Positions 1 through 8,857 of a stretch of 64,000 bases of DNA are shown here, in pieces (the stretch's first letter is position 1; each line of letters begins with the position of its first letter). The translations under genes and the position numbers were made by a program. The notes under the pieces were generated by a model. That model saw nothing but the letters and a program-made list of their open reading frames with translations, was not told the origin of the DNA and ran no database searches. The stretch is from positions 1,618,948-1,682,947 of the forward strand of contig CAWCVC010000010.1 in NCBI GenBank assembly GCA_963798805.1, read 5' to 3'. This DNA is from CAVZCK01 sp963798805. Lineage in GTDB: Bacteria; Pseudomonadota; Alphaproteobacteria; Rhizobiales; Rhodomicrobiaceae.

Positions 1-1
1 G

Positions 2-583
2 GAATGCTTCCGTGCGCTAAAGGGCGTTGCGGCCAAGCGCATCTCCGCCTACACTCCAGTAGCTCCGATCCTCGTTTTGAACAAAGAGGACGACCGGCTG
101 GTTGATGGGAGGGAAGTCCTGCGAGGCCTTTCGGCTGGCGACAATCTCGCCGCCATTGATTGGGAAAGCTTCGAGCATCTGGTTCGCGAAGTCTTTGCAA
201 AGGAATTTTCGAAGCCCGGCGTTGAGGTGCGGATTACCCGCGCTTCAAGGGACCGCGGCGTTGACGCCATCGTGTACGATCCTGACCCCATCCGTGGCGG
301 CAAGTTTGTGATCCAGGCCAAGAAATACACCAATACGGTGGATGTTTCCTCGGTGCGGGATTTGTTCGGGACCGTTCAGGCCGAGGGGGCTAACCGCGGT
401 ATCCTGGCGACCACCAGCCAGTTCGGCCCTGACGCCTATGAGTTCGCCAAGGACAAGAACATCACCCTCATGGATGGCAGCAACCTGCTGCATCTCTTTG
501 AGAGGCACGGCTACACCTTCCGGATAGACCTGGCAGAGGCGCGTCAGCTCGCCAGTGACAGCGTCGCCGCGAGTGACGGTTAA
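2..583 (+). CDS. Mrr-like restriction endonuclease, C-terminal part (partial at window edge)
   Basis: The frame is open from base 2, so the true start lies outside the window; an internal TTG at 77 is not needed. The visible part carries the Mrr-type nuclease core of the PD-(D/E)xK fold: a Phe-Glu-containing helix (WESFEHLVREVF), then RGVDAIVYD with the catalytic Asp, and VIQAKKY with the Q-x-K motif, followed by a strand-rich tail (GILATTSQFG). Proteins of this family cleave modified or foreign DNA, usually as stand-alone or type IV restriction enzymes. Residues upstream of the core (FRALKGVA) suggest a longer multi-domain protein. It lies in the same element as a primase-helicase and an integrase, consistent with a cargo defence gene. 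Family call firm; substrate unknown. Confidence 0.8.
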   Translation, partial: ECFRALKGVAAKRISAYTPVAPILVLNKEDDRLVDGREVLRGLSAGDNLAAIDWESFEHLVREVFAKEFSKPGVEVRITRASRDRGVDAIVYDPDPIRGGKFVIQAKKYTNTVDVSSVRDLFGTVQAEGANRGILATTSQFGPDAYEFAKDKNITLMDGSNLLHLFERHGYTFRIDLAEARQLASDSVAASDG

Positions 584-819
584 GAGGCGCGAGCAGCCTC
601 CCGTACACCGAGGGAGCGGCGGCCGGTCCCGGCTCGAAGCTGACGAGCGCAGGAGGTGCGATTTTCGCTTCCATCCGCATCTCAGAAAATCAAACCGACC
701 TCAGCGATTTCTCCATCGCGCTATAATTTAGCCTGAGCCTCTCTGATCATAGCCGCATTAAGCCGACGGAAAGCGCCTAAAAGGAACCGGCTCAGGTTTT
801 TCGGCCCAGGCGCGGCGCC

Positions 820-1175
820 GGGTGGGTTTCGTGGGTTTCCCGTTCCCTCGAATGCCCAAACCCACGAGAGAAACCCACCGGGAAAAACTTAACTGAAACG
901 GAGGCTTAGACGCGGGTCTTGGCCTCGGTGCGGGTTTCGCGGGTTTTTCGCCGACCCAATTTAGATCTTCCACGCACGTATTCTTCTAGATTCCAATTTC
1001 GCCGACCGGCGAAATTGAATTTGCGAATTTCCCGGTTTTTTCCCGCGAAGTGTTAGAAAAAACCCACCAAACCCACCCCCTTGAGCAAAATCCCTTATCC
1101 TGTCAGGGGCAATGAGGCGTGGGTTTCTCCGTGAGTTTTGATTTTCGACGATACGAGATACCCACCAAACCCACG
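820..1175. repeat. Cluster of eight GTGGGTTT/AAACCCAC motifs, iteron-like
   Basis: The 690-base gap between the nuclease gene and the helicase gene holds no credible gene but many short repeats. GTGGGTTT occurs on the top strand at 822, 831 and 1119, and its complement AAACCCAC at 858, 871, 1060, 1069 and 1167. Two pairs are spaced exactly 9 bases apart. The copies at 822-838 and 858-878 face each other and could fold into a long hairpin. Weaker GGGTTT copies lie near 932-946. Its position beside a replication-protein gene suggests a replication origin or regulatory site, but that is inference. Confidence 0.65.
994..1017. repeat. Perfect 11-bp inverted repeat inside the motif cluster
   Basis: CAATTTCGCCG at 994-1004 is followed after two bases by its exact complement at 1007-1017. 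It sits in an AT-richer patch in the middle of the GTGGGTTT field. It could be a protein-binding palindrome or a hairpin; nothing shows which. Confidence 0.6.
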
Positions 1176-1205
1176 CCTTGAGCGGGTATTCGCGGGTGAA
1201 AGAAC

Positions 1206-1234
1206 AAAAAAAGGTCGGAGCGAGTTCTCCGACC
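1206..1234 (-). terminator. Rho-independent terminator of the helicase gene
   Basis: Read on the bottom strand, GGTCGGAG (1234-1227) and CTCCGACC (1220-1213) form a perfect 8-bp stem around a 6-base loop, directly followed by a run of seven T. It lies about 40 bases beyond the stop codon of the bottom-strand helicase frame at 1274. Confidence 0.85.
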
Positions 1235-1273
1235 TTTCAAGGTGTTGAGGAGATTTGGACGCGCGTCGCCGGA

Positions 1274-2490
1274 TCAGGCCGATCGCATGAATCTGAGCCA
1301 GTCTTCGTCCCACTCGGTGTGGGCGGTATCGTCACCCGCCGCCGAAGTGTCACCGCCCGGACGAGGCGCGTCCAATCCGAACCTGCTCACGGTTGCAGGC
1401 AGAGCGCTGATCATCCATTTTCGGCCGTCTCTCCCTTCCTCGCCCTTGATCAGCTTAAAGCCCTCGACAAGGCTCGCCCTTAAGCCGTTCAAGTACCGAC
1501 CGATTGAGCGACCGTTCCAGCGCCCCAGGCGGTCCTTCTGGCACAGCACCTTATAGAGTTGCTTTTGTTCTTCCGCCCGTTCGTCGAGGCGCATCTCGTC
1601 GCTCGAATGATAACGTGGGCTGCAATCGTCTTCGATCTCTTTGACCGTCACCCATTTTTGTCCGTAGACGGCATACCAATTGGTGAACAACTCAATCGCC
1701 TCCTCGCGCTTTGGATCGCTCGAGATCAACTCCGATCGATCGCCGATCGGATCCTGTTCCCCCAGCCAGCAAAGCGCACCGCGAATCAGACCATAGTCTT
1801 TATAATTGCCGAATGGCCGCAGCTCGCGCTCACCAGGACGCTCGGCATCAATATAGGCTTTCAAAATCGTCAATCCGGCAACGACGAGCTTTTCACGGTC
1901 CCTTTGAACCTCCTCCTTGAAATCAAAATCGAACCTGCGCGCATCAGGCTGTTCTTCACCGGAATCAATACGGCAGAGGACGACGCGTCGTGTCATGTCG
2001 CCGGCGACCTGCACATTGTTGCCGGTCGCGATCACTGTCGTACCGCGCATGGCAATCTTGGGGTTCTTCGATTGACCCAAGATGCGCGGCGCTACCACAT
2101 CCTCGGTCAGCATCGAGCAAAGGAATTGCCCTTGGATAGTGCTCTCGACGTTATCGATGAGAATGATTTCGTCGCTGGCCAGCAGCGCTGCCCCAAGGCG
2201 CTTTTCCGCTTCGGTTTCGTCCCTACCCAGGCTCATGGCGGGCGCCGGCCTTCCCGTCGCGATCACCGCCGTCGCATAGGCGAGCAGGCCCTTGCCGCTG
2301 CCCATCTTGGGCGCGTCAAATATATGCATCGGCACCGTTCGCAGTGCGGGCCTGGCCAAGGCGGTGAGGACGGCGGCCAGCGCAGCGGACTCCGCACCAT
2401 CTAAAAACGGCATCGCTCGGAATGGCCGTTTTAGAATCTTAAGCGCTACTTCAGCGTCCTCAAAGGTAGGATGCTCCGGTATCGCAGGAA
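1274..2490 (-). CDS. AAA-type replicative helicase part of a primase-helicase (downstream of a frameshift)
   Basis: C-terminal continuation of the primase gene that starts at 5016, in a different frame. It has a Walker A motif (APKMGSGKGLL), a Walker B motif (EIILIDNVE), a sensor-like TTVIATGNN and an arginine-rich TRRVVLCRID, as in phage and plasmid D5-like helicases. Reading this frame upstream of the first Met (2413) gives sensible protein back to about 2490 (PAIPEHPTFEDAEVALKIL), where the upstream frame goes wrong. A second, related helicase in the window (41365-43108) shows the two parts belong to one protein. One missing base near 2486-2492 (GGTTTCCTG) explains the break. The terminator at 1206-1234 follows. 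Confidence 0.75.
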
Positions 2491-5016
2491 ACCGGTCCGA
2501 CTAAAGTCCAGCAAGAACCGGGATCGTTCGTCATAGCCGGGCTGAGTAATCACCCTTCCGTCTCCCAAGATCGTCGGGGCGGTACGCACTCCTAGCAACG
2601 CCGGGAATTTCCATTCGCCAACGGACTCCAGCAGCATTCTTGCGTATTTCCCATTCGGATCAGTCGGGACGAATTCCTCTTTTTGCTTGCCGCTCGGCTT
2701 CACCCAATCCGCCGCACGCGCCATTTCCTTGGTCAGCCAGGCTTCGCCAACTTGGACCGTAACAAGGGCGTCCTGCCGATGGATCGCATCGCCTTCGTTG
2801 CTCGTGACGCGAGCGGAACGCATGAGCATTTCGCCGCGTTGATAAATCGGCGAGCCCAGATCGATCAAAGCCCGCTGAGCACGCCGGACGACGAGGTCGG
2901 GTCGACCAAGGAGCACAGTGATCGTCTTGCGCTTCGCCGGAGCATCGGCTTTACCGGCAGGGCCTGATACGTCTTTCTGCGTCTCGACATTTGCGACCGC
3001 GTCCAGAATTTGCGCATTCGTCCCTGCAAGCTCGGCATTCTCCTGTTCCACATATTCGACGGCGTCGCGTATTTGGGCGTTGATGTATGCGACCGGATTG
3101 CTTTGGGCCAAGACGAAGCTTGAAATGCCCAGGTCAGGCGACATGAGCAGGCTGCCGATCAGCGCATCGGAAATCCCCGCCCTGACGAGGTCGCGGACCG
3201 CAATAGGCAGCCAGCCGGCGCGATCGGGAACGAACGCCGAAGTCCGCGACACATATTCATAGGGCTCATAATCCTCTCGGCTGTAAGGGCTGACGTCCTG
3301 ATCATCCCAGGGATACAGCCATTTGTCGTCCCCGAGCTCGCGCGGCCGGCGAAGATCCTCCGACGACCGATAAATTAGCCCTAGCGGATCGAGCGAATCA
3401 TAGCCGTCCATCAGGATCATCTTGGCCGTGTCGAGCTCGTCATTCTCCAGCTCTTCGAGCTCCGCAAAGAGGGTATCGCCTTGGCAGATATAGGGCGTGA
3501 ACGCCGTGAGATCCGCGGAGCGAGAAGGAACCGGCGCGATCAACTCGGCGACGGCTTTGATCGCCCGTCCTGACACGCCGTCAGCAGCACCGGCCAATGC
3601 CCTTTCTGCGGTGGCCTTTTGGGCTTGTTCTTCCTTTTGCCGTTCCCGTCTTATGAAGGCCTTGGCGACCTGAAAGCGAGCTTCGCGATCGGCTTCCCTG
3701 TCACTGCGGCGATGACCGCTGCGGCCTTTGTAGCCGCGGACATTGTAGATGCCGTCGCTCAGCTCCTCGAACTGCCTGTCGGTGAGAATGCCGACCAACA
3801 GCTGCAACGGGAATTCGGGATAGGCTCGCAGGATAGCGAGGAGGACGCGCCAATAGGCGGCAGAGCGGTCGGTCTTACCGTCGCTGCGTTGCGGCAAGGT
3901 TCCTTTGCGGTCCCCGCACTCCGAACAATCGAGCTCAAAAATCAGGTTCAGTGTCTCGATCGGGATGTTCGGATAATGATCCATCAGCCAATGGATTTTC
4001 TCGCCGGCGTCCGTCCCGGGCACGTGCTCGGTCGGCGGGATGGATTTCATGACTTTGCGGATATCGCCGCGCGACGGCGCTGCGGCGGCTCCCGCCGGAC
4101 GCTCGGCCTGCGGGAACTGACAGGCTTCATAAAGGCGCTGCGGATCGTATGCGACAATCCGGGCGAGCCGTTCAACCTGGCCGCGGGCGCGCTTGCCGTC
4201 GTGCGGGATATTGATCATGCCCGGCAGCCGCGCAATGCGGCAAATATCGACGCAAGCGTCAACCTTGGCCGCCTCGCCTAACAGACCGGCGAGGGCGACC
4301 TGCAGGCCACGATTGTAGTCCGCAATCTCTTCGGCTCGGTCGATGCGCGCGGTTAGCGTTTGCCCATCAAGAAGCAACGGCGTTTCGAGCTTCCAAAACC
4401 CCCAATAGCCGCCGCCGCTATCGACGATAACGGTAGGCAAGCCAGGAATGCCGGCGCCGCGGAGTTTGGCTTGATTCCGAAGCACTGCCGCGATCCGTTC
4501 GCGGTTCTTATCGAACAGAATGCCGCCATCGCCCTCCTGACCGACAGGATCGATATCCGCGTAGAACCAATTCACCGCTGAAACATCTTCTCGGCGCGCC
4601 TTAAACGGCGCTCCGACCGCCAAATAGTCGGTGCGCCGATGGGCCTCGACGCGATCCTTGGCGTCCTCGAACGGCCCTGAGAACACCTGCAGCGGATTGG
4701 GATGGAAATAGGCATTCCCCTCCCGCATCGCGTCTTCGAGAAACGCCTTTAGCCCCTTTTGGTCTGCTAAAGCAATCCGCTTGCTGACCGGGCTGGGTCG
4801 ATCTCCGATCGGAATGTAGCACGGTGCCACAACGCCATTATCGGCGAAGATCTCGAGCGCCTGGATGGCCGCACCGACGTCAGCCAGCGCAGGCATTTCC
4901 TCCGCCAACTGATTATCAGAGAATTCGGCTTTACTATCTCTGTGAGGGCCATTATAAGTATTCGTATCAACGGCTTCCCTACCGTTAGGGAAAGGGGCAC
5001 TATCGGATTCGGACAT
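2446..5016 (-). CDS. Archaeo-eukaryotic-type primase (N-terminal part of a primase-helicase, frameshifted)
   Basis: Begins at an ATG with an AGGAG box. Residues 145-275 look like a plasmid/phage AEP primase: FYADIDP (catalytic Asp154 and Asp156), VDSGGGYWGFW (about 199-208) and DACVDICRIARLPG (about 253-266), the pattern of RepB/NrS-1-like primase-polymerases. A linker and a helicase lead-in follow. The frame ends at 2446 in a non-native tail, and the helicase continues in another frame to 1274, so the intact protein would be about 1,250 residues. It likely starts replication of the mobile element after excision. The repeat field at 820-1175 is on the same element. Either a pseudogene or a sequencing error. 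Confidence 0.75.
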   Translation of the reverse strand: MSESDSAPFPNGREAVDTNTYNGPHRDSKAEFSDNQLAEEMPALADVGAAIQALEIFADNGVVAPCYIPIGDRPSPVSKRIALADQKGLKAFLEDAMREGNAYFHPNPLQVFSGPFEDAKDRVEAHRRTDYLAVGAPFKARREDVSAVNWFYADIDPVGQEGDGGILFDKNRERIAAVLRNQAKLRGAGIPGLPTVIVDSGGGYWGFWKLETPLLLDGQTLTARIDRAEEIADYNRGLQVALAGLLGEAAKVDACVDICRIARLPGMINIPHDGKRARGQVERLARIVAYDPQRLYEACQFPQAERPAGAAAAPSRGDIRKVMKSIPPTEHVPGTDAGEKIHWLMDHYPNIPIETLNLIFELDCSECGDRKGTLPQRSDGKTDRSAAYWRVLLAILRAYPEFPLQLLVGILTDRQFEELSDGIYNVRGYKGRSGHRRSDREADREARFQVAKAFIRRERQKEEQAQKATAERALAGAADGVSGRAIKAVAELIAPVPSRSADLTAFTPYICQGDTLFAELEELENDELDTAKMILMDGYDSLDPLGLIYRSSEDLRRPRELGDDKWLYPWDDQDVSPYSREDYEPYEYVSRTSAFVPDRAGWLPIAVRDLVRAGISDALIGSLLMSPDLGISSFVLAQSNPVAYINAQIRDAVEYVEQENAELAGTNAQILDAVANVETQKDVSGPAGKADAPAKRKTITVLLGRPDLVVRRAQRALIDLGSPIYQRGEMLMRSARVTSNEGDAIHRQDALVTVQVGEAWLTKEMARAADWVKPSGKQKEEFVPTDPNGKYARMLLESVGEWKFPALLGVRTAPTILGDGRVITQPGYDERSRFLLDFSRTGFLRYRSILPLRTLK

Positions 5017-6058
5017 GGAATACTCCTATACAAAATGTCCGAGTTCTATCTGAGGAGAATCTGCGCAAGACCGCTTACAATTCTTCCATAGCGAGATTTG
5101 AACCCGTCAGCTTCCCCAGCGTTGACGGGTTTCATTTTTGCGGATCTTGGCCTTCTTCGCGCTTGTTCTCACCGGCGCAAGGCTTCGAGCTCGCATTCCA
5201 ATTCCTATGTCTCAGGCACCACGCCTCCTCCCCCAATACTCTGAGCCCACTCTCCTGTCAGGCCGAACCGGTCCGTTGAAAAGGTCCTGATCATCGCCGC
5301 TGCTGCGGGCGCAAAGCCTAAGCCGGGCGCGCCGAAGGACCGCCAAATCGCCGGATCATCCCAATCATCGGCCGGGTCAGCACAGGCGGCCGGCGCGAGC
5401 GGCGCCGAGCCGATGGTCTTAAGCGGAAGGAGGCTCATCATCGCCCTCCCACGCATGGCGCTATGGCTGGATGGGGGAGGATCATACGGTGAGGGCTCAA
5501 ACGCCCCGAACACCACCTTCAGGCCCGAGCCTGTGCAGCGACAGTCATTATCACCGATCGCGCCCGGTATCAAACCATTGACGAAAGCCACCATGAGAAC
5601 AGAGGTGTCAAAGCACTGCCGAAAGCTTGGTGGGACGAAATTTTCTGCTCTTCGAGGTTGCGGAACGACTACAAGCGAGGCATCGCCTGCCAGCAAACCT
5701 GCAGATGTAAAGTAAGCATATATTCCGGAAAATTTTGGCTTTGGCGGCGTATATGGCGAGCCATGATCAACGATGAAGAGCGCTTGAAGAGCCGCGCAGC
5801 TCAAGTCACCAAATAGTCGGACGGAGGTCTCGCTATTTCTGCTTCGGGCACGCATTGCAGGTCTTCCAGCGAGCGAGTGTAAGTTTAATCATCGTAAATT
5901 CTGTCTCCCCAGCTCACCAAATCTGTCTCGATCCTGGAGTTAAATCAAATAAAAAATTGATCTATTTAAATCGATAAGGTAATTAAAACACGCCATGCCA
6001 CATGGCGGCTGTGCCAATATTGCCGATACGGCGAGAATTGTTCTGAAGGAGCCAAGAC
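5017..6058. other. 1-kb region without a supported gene; one terminator-like hairpin
   Basis: A hairpin with 9-bp arms (5101-5109 and 5123-5131, AACCCGTCA and its complement) is followed by TCATTTTT and may terminate top-strand transcription. A bottom-strand frame of 216 codons (5205-5855) and a top-strand frame of 100 codons (5413-5715) overlap. Neither has a convincing ribosome site or a recognisable motif, and both have odd Pro/Ser/Ala-rich composition. The last 150 bases are AT-rich and probably hold the promoter of the HTH gene at 6059. Confidence 0.5.
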
Positions 6059-6358
6059 ATGTCGAACAATCCATCTCGACCGAGGAAAAGTCCGCGCCGG
6101 GAACTTACACCGGAGAAGCTGATCGCCGCGCTCAAGACTGGCATGCCGGCGACGCTTTCTGCGCAAGACGTCTTGAATTTGCTCGGCATTCGCCGCGGCA
6201 CGCTCAATCGCTGGGTTGAGGACGGCATGTTCCCGCGCCAGTCGAAAATGAGCCGGCCGAATTCCCGGCTTTGGAACGCCGTCGAGGTCGCGGCCTGGAT
6301 GAAGGAGAAAGACATCCCCATGCCCGATCCCTCCGCGGCCAGCCAGCATTCCGCGTGA
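6059..6358 (+). CDS. AlpA/MerR-type helix-turn-helix protein
   Basis: Start chosen at the ATG after GAAGGAG. The core (LSAQDVLNLLGIRRGTLNRW, VEDGMFPRQSKM, then LWNAVEVAAWMKE) is the short HTH_17/AlpA fold: helix-turn-helix, a wing, and a recognition helix ending in an Ala-Trp pair. Proteins of this type control excisionase and integrase genes of P4-like islands. It lies 11 bases upstream of a membrane protein gene, then excisionase and integrase, so all four are probably one transcript. The same HTH-membrane protein order occurs at 46015-47412. The basic N-terminus (residues 5-20) may aid DNA contact. A regulator of the element is most likely; direct excision function is possible. Confidence 0.75.
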   Translation: MSNNPSRPRKSPRRELTPEKLIAALKTGMPATLSAQDVLNLLGIRRGTLNRWVEDGMFPRQSKMSRPNSRLWNAVEVAAWMKEKDIPMPDPSAASQHSA

Positions 6359-6369
6359 TAGGACCGCCG

Positions 6370-7503
6370 ATGATCACCGCGCCGCGCTCCATGCTCTATA
6401 GAACCGCGCTCAACCTGGCTTGCGGGCTGGGCGCTCTCGCCTGCCTTATTCCCGCGATCGACGTCAATCTCGTCGCTCATTTCGCACGCGGCGGCGCCTG
6501 GTACGAAGCGGCGATCTTTATCGTCAGCGTCATGGCGGCTTCGGCGGCGACCATGGCCCTCCGCAGCGCCATCGAGCGGGGCGACGTCTCCATGGGTTTT
6601 CTCGCCGGCATCATTCTGATCGCCGCGCTCGCCTTCAACCTGACCAATGCCCTCGCCTCATCGCGGCTGACACGGGCGCATTTCGCCGAGCCGCGCGCCG
6701 ATATGGCCAAGACCGTTGCCGCCCTGCACGCCGAGCGGAGCGAGATCCTCGGCAGCCTCGGCACCGCCTCGGTACCGACCGCCAGCGAGCTTCAAGCCGA
6801 GCTCCAGGAAGTCGAGGCAAACCTCCTGTTTGCAAGGTCGAAGCAGTGCCGCGATATCACCCGAGACGACTCCTCGGCTTATTGCGCCCATCGCGCCGAC
6901 CTCCTCGGCAAATTGGCCGCGGCACGCGAGCGCGCCGCCAAGGTGAAGCGGCTCGATGCAATTCGGGACAACCTTGCTCGGCTCCCCGCGGCGCCGCAAG
7001 TGATCGATCCGAAGGTTGATAGCCTCATCGCCATCCTTAGCGGCTTGGGTTGGGCTCAGGACGCCGACCGAGGGAGGATCGGCCTCATCGTCGATATGCT
7101 GACGGCGCTGTTCGTCGAGCTGCTCGCCGCTTTCGGTCCGGCGGTCTTCCTTTATGCCCGGCCCGAGGCGCGGCCAGCACCTCAGGCCACGCCGATGCCG
7201 GGGACCAACGACAGGCCGAACCAACCCAAGAGCGATGGGCGCATTCCGGCGGACCTGCGCACCTTCCTTCAAGCGCGTGTTTTACGCCGCGAGGGCGGCC
7301 GAGTATCGGCGGAAGAGCTGTGCGCGGCCTTTAATGCTGCGCATATTGATCGCCTACATCCGATCAAGGCTGCGACACTGGGCAAGGCGATCAACGCGCT
7401 CTACCGCCCGGCCAAAGATCAAGCCGCCAAGAACGCCGTCTATCTTGGCATCGAGCTGTTGCCGGAGAACGCCACGAAATTGAGCGCGATAAAGGGACGC
7501 TGA
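6370..7503 (+). CDS. Membrane protein with Cys-pair coiled coil and DNA-binding-like C-terminus
   Basis: ATG 6370 is chosen, just after the stop of the HTH gene; an upstream in-frame extension to 6271 would overlap it and is not hydrophobic. The 377-residue protein has three N-terminal membrane helices (about 10-30, 37-60, 67-88), a charged alpha-helical stretch (95-215) with two Cys (KQC and AYC), a fourth helix (about 231-255) and a soluble tail. Tail residues 300-377 (REGGRVSAEELCAAF...HPIKAATLGKAINAL) resemble the small winged-helix domain at the end of D5-type helicases. Proteins with the same plan lie at 33974-34915 and 46255-47412. Function unknown; a membrane anchor for element DNA is a guess. 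Confidence 0.7.
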   Translation: MITAPRSMLYRTALNLACGLGALACLIPAIDVNLVAHFARGGAWYEAAIFIVSVMAASAATMALRSAIERGDVSMGFLAGIILIAALAFNLTNALASSRLTRAHFAEPRADMAKTVAALHAERSEILGSLGTASVPTASELQAELQEVEANLLFARSKQCRDITRDDSSAYCAHRADLLGKLAAARERAAKVKRLDAIRDNLARLPAAPQVIDPKVDSLIAILSGLGWAQDADRGRIGLIVDMLTALFVELLAAFGPAVFLYARPEARPAPQATPMPGTNDRPNQPKSDGRIPADLRTFLQARVLRREGGRVSAEELCAAFNAAHIDRLHPIKAATLGKAINALYRPAKDQAAKNAVYLGIELLPENATKLSAIKGR

Positions 7504-7507
7504 GGCC

Positions 7508-7861
7508 GTGACGCCGACGAAGCCATTTAGCGTGAGAACATTAAGTGAACGATGGGGCTGCTCACCGAGCTTCATCTATAAGCGCCTGAAATCCGGGGAG
7601 CTGAGATCGTTCCGGATCGGCGGACAGCTACTGCGGATTTCAGCCGAGGATGTTTACGCATGGGAAGGCGAAAGACAGCACCCTGCAAGCCGAACTACCG
7701 GCCCTACAATGTCGGAGACTACCGGCTCGGCTGGCTCCGCGGTGGATTTTGCGCCACCTGGTACGACGAAGCCACCGGAAAGCGCCGACGCTATCAGCTT
7801 GGCGTTACGGGGGAAACAGAAGCGCGAACGGAACTTCATGCGTTTGCGCGAGCGCACCTGA
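7508..7861 (+). CDS. Excisionase-like helix-turn-helix protein
   Basis: GTG start 4 bases after the membrane protein stop. Residues 5-55 are a helix-turn-helix of the HTH_17 excisionase type (VRTLSERWGCSPSFIYKRLK, then SFRIGGQLLRISAEDVYAWE). The remaining residues are low-complexity and are translated out of frame from what is also the start of the integrase gene at 7660, giving a 202-base overlap. Such long xis/int overlaps occur in alphaproteobacterial integrative elements. It probably directs the integrase toward excision. The functional part may be only the first 60 residues. Confidence 0.7.
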   Translation: MTPTKPFSVRTLSERWGCSPSFIYKRLKSGELRSFRIGGQLLRISAEDVYAWEGERQHPASRTTGPTMSETTGSAGSAVDFAPPGTTKPPESADAISLALRGKQKRERNFMRLRERT

Positions 7862-8760
7862 AAGCCGGCGAAGAGCCGAGCCCGACGCTCACCGCGCTGT
7901 TCGAGCAATATGCGGCCGACCGCGCCGCCGAGGGCGTTCAGGTACAAAAGCTACGCTGGAAATGGGCCATTCTCGCGCCGGTCTTTGGCCATTTGCGCCC
8001 GCAAGACCTGACGAAGAAGGCCTGCCGCGACTTCGCCAATCAGCGCGTCGCGCTGGGCAAGAAGCCCAACACCATCGAGACCGAATTGCGCCAGCTGCGC
8101 ACCATCCTGATTTGGGCGGTCAAAGCCAAGCTGATCAGCGATCTGCCGACGCTCTGGGTACCGCCCGCTCCCGATCCACGCGACCGGCATTTGACCCGGG
8201 AAGAGATCACGCGGCTTTTGCACGCGGCCGAGCTGCCGCATGTCAGGCTCTTCATCGTCCTTGCCGTTGCCACCGCGGCGCGCATGAACGCGCTTCTCGA
8301 CCTCACCTGGGACCGGGTCGACTTTGAGCGCGGGCTCATATACCTGCACGATCCGACGCGGCGGAGGACCGCCAAGGGCCGCGCCATCGTGCCGATGAAC
8401 GATACGGCCCGCGCCGCCTTGCAGGAAGCCAAGGCGGGAGCGATTTCCGACTACGTCATCGAATGGGCCGGTGGCCGGATCAAGAACATCCGCCGGGCGA
8501 TCTCGACCGCGCTCGTCAAGGCCGGCCTCAAGATACCGCAAGACGGCGCCCACCTGCTCCGCCATACCGCCGCGGTGCTGATGGCGGAAAGCGGCGTGCC
8601 GATGAGCGAGATCAGCCAGTATCTCGGCCACAACTCCACCGAAACGACGGAGCGCGTCTATGCCCGTTATTCCCCGGAGTACCTACGCCGGGCCGCGGGG
8701 GTGCTCAACTTGCCGGCGGTGGGTTTGCTGGTGGGTACATCGTGCTCAAGAAGGCTTTAG
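7660..8760 (+). CDS. Tyrosine-type site-specific integrase
   Basis: 366 residues. The catalytic set is complete: Arg208 (AARMNALLDLTW), His298-x-x-Arg301 (HLLRH), His324 (YLGHNS) and Tyr334 (ERVYARY). Residues 75-160 form the core-binding domain (FEQYAADRAAEGVQ...TELRQLRTILIWA). The start is inside the excisionase gene. It probably inserts and excises the element whose right end is the tRNA-Thr fragment at 13554-13608. About 4.8 kb of cargo lies between the gene and that site, so the integrase is not directly beside this end. Confidence 0.9.
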   Translation: MGRRKTAPCKPNYRPYNVGDYRLGWLRGGFCATWYDEATGKRRRYQLGVTGETEARTELHAFARAHLKAGEEPSPTLTALFEQYAADRAAEGVQVQKLRWKWAILAPVFGHLRPQDLTKKACRDFANQRVALGKKPNTIETELRQLRTILIWAVKAKLISDLPTLWVPPAPDPRDRHLTREEITRLLHAAELPHVRLFIVLAVATAARMNALLDLTWDRVDFERGLIYLHDPTRRRTAKGRAIVPMNDTARAALQEAKAGAISDYVIEWAGGRIKNIRRAISTALVKAGLKIPQDGAHLLRHTAAVLMAESGVPMSEISQYLGHNSTETTERVYARYSPEYLRRAAGVLNLPAVGLLVGTSCSRRL

Positions 8761-8857
8761 CCCACTGTCACCGGCGGCGCGACCGTCGCGATGCTCTACT
8801 CCGCTTCCCATTTCAGTGACGTCGGCGCAGCGAAGAAGCAATGGCGGCCCGTGCATT

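Noticed and set aside
820..1175. CRISPR array
   Set aside because: The repeated unit is only 8 bases, occurs in both orientations and has irregular spacing; no Cas gene is near.
1559..2404. 281-codon top-strand frame
   Set aside because: Lies antisense to the helicase whose Walker motifs are clear; its own translation has no recognisable features.
5093..5131. tRNA-like T arm on the bottom strand (GGGTTCAAATCTC)
   Set aside because: No CCA, acceptor pairing or anticodon arm; better explained as part of a hairpin.
5205..5855. 216-codon bottom-strand frame in the gap before the HTH gene
   Set aside because: No ribosome site or motif and implausible composition; treated as non-coding.
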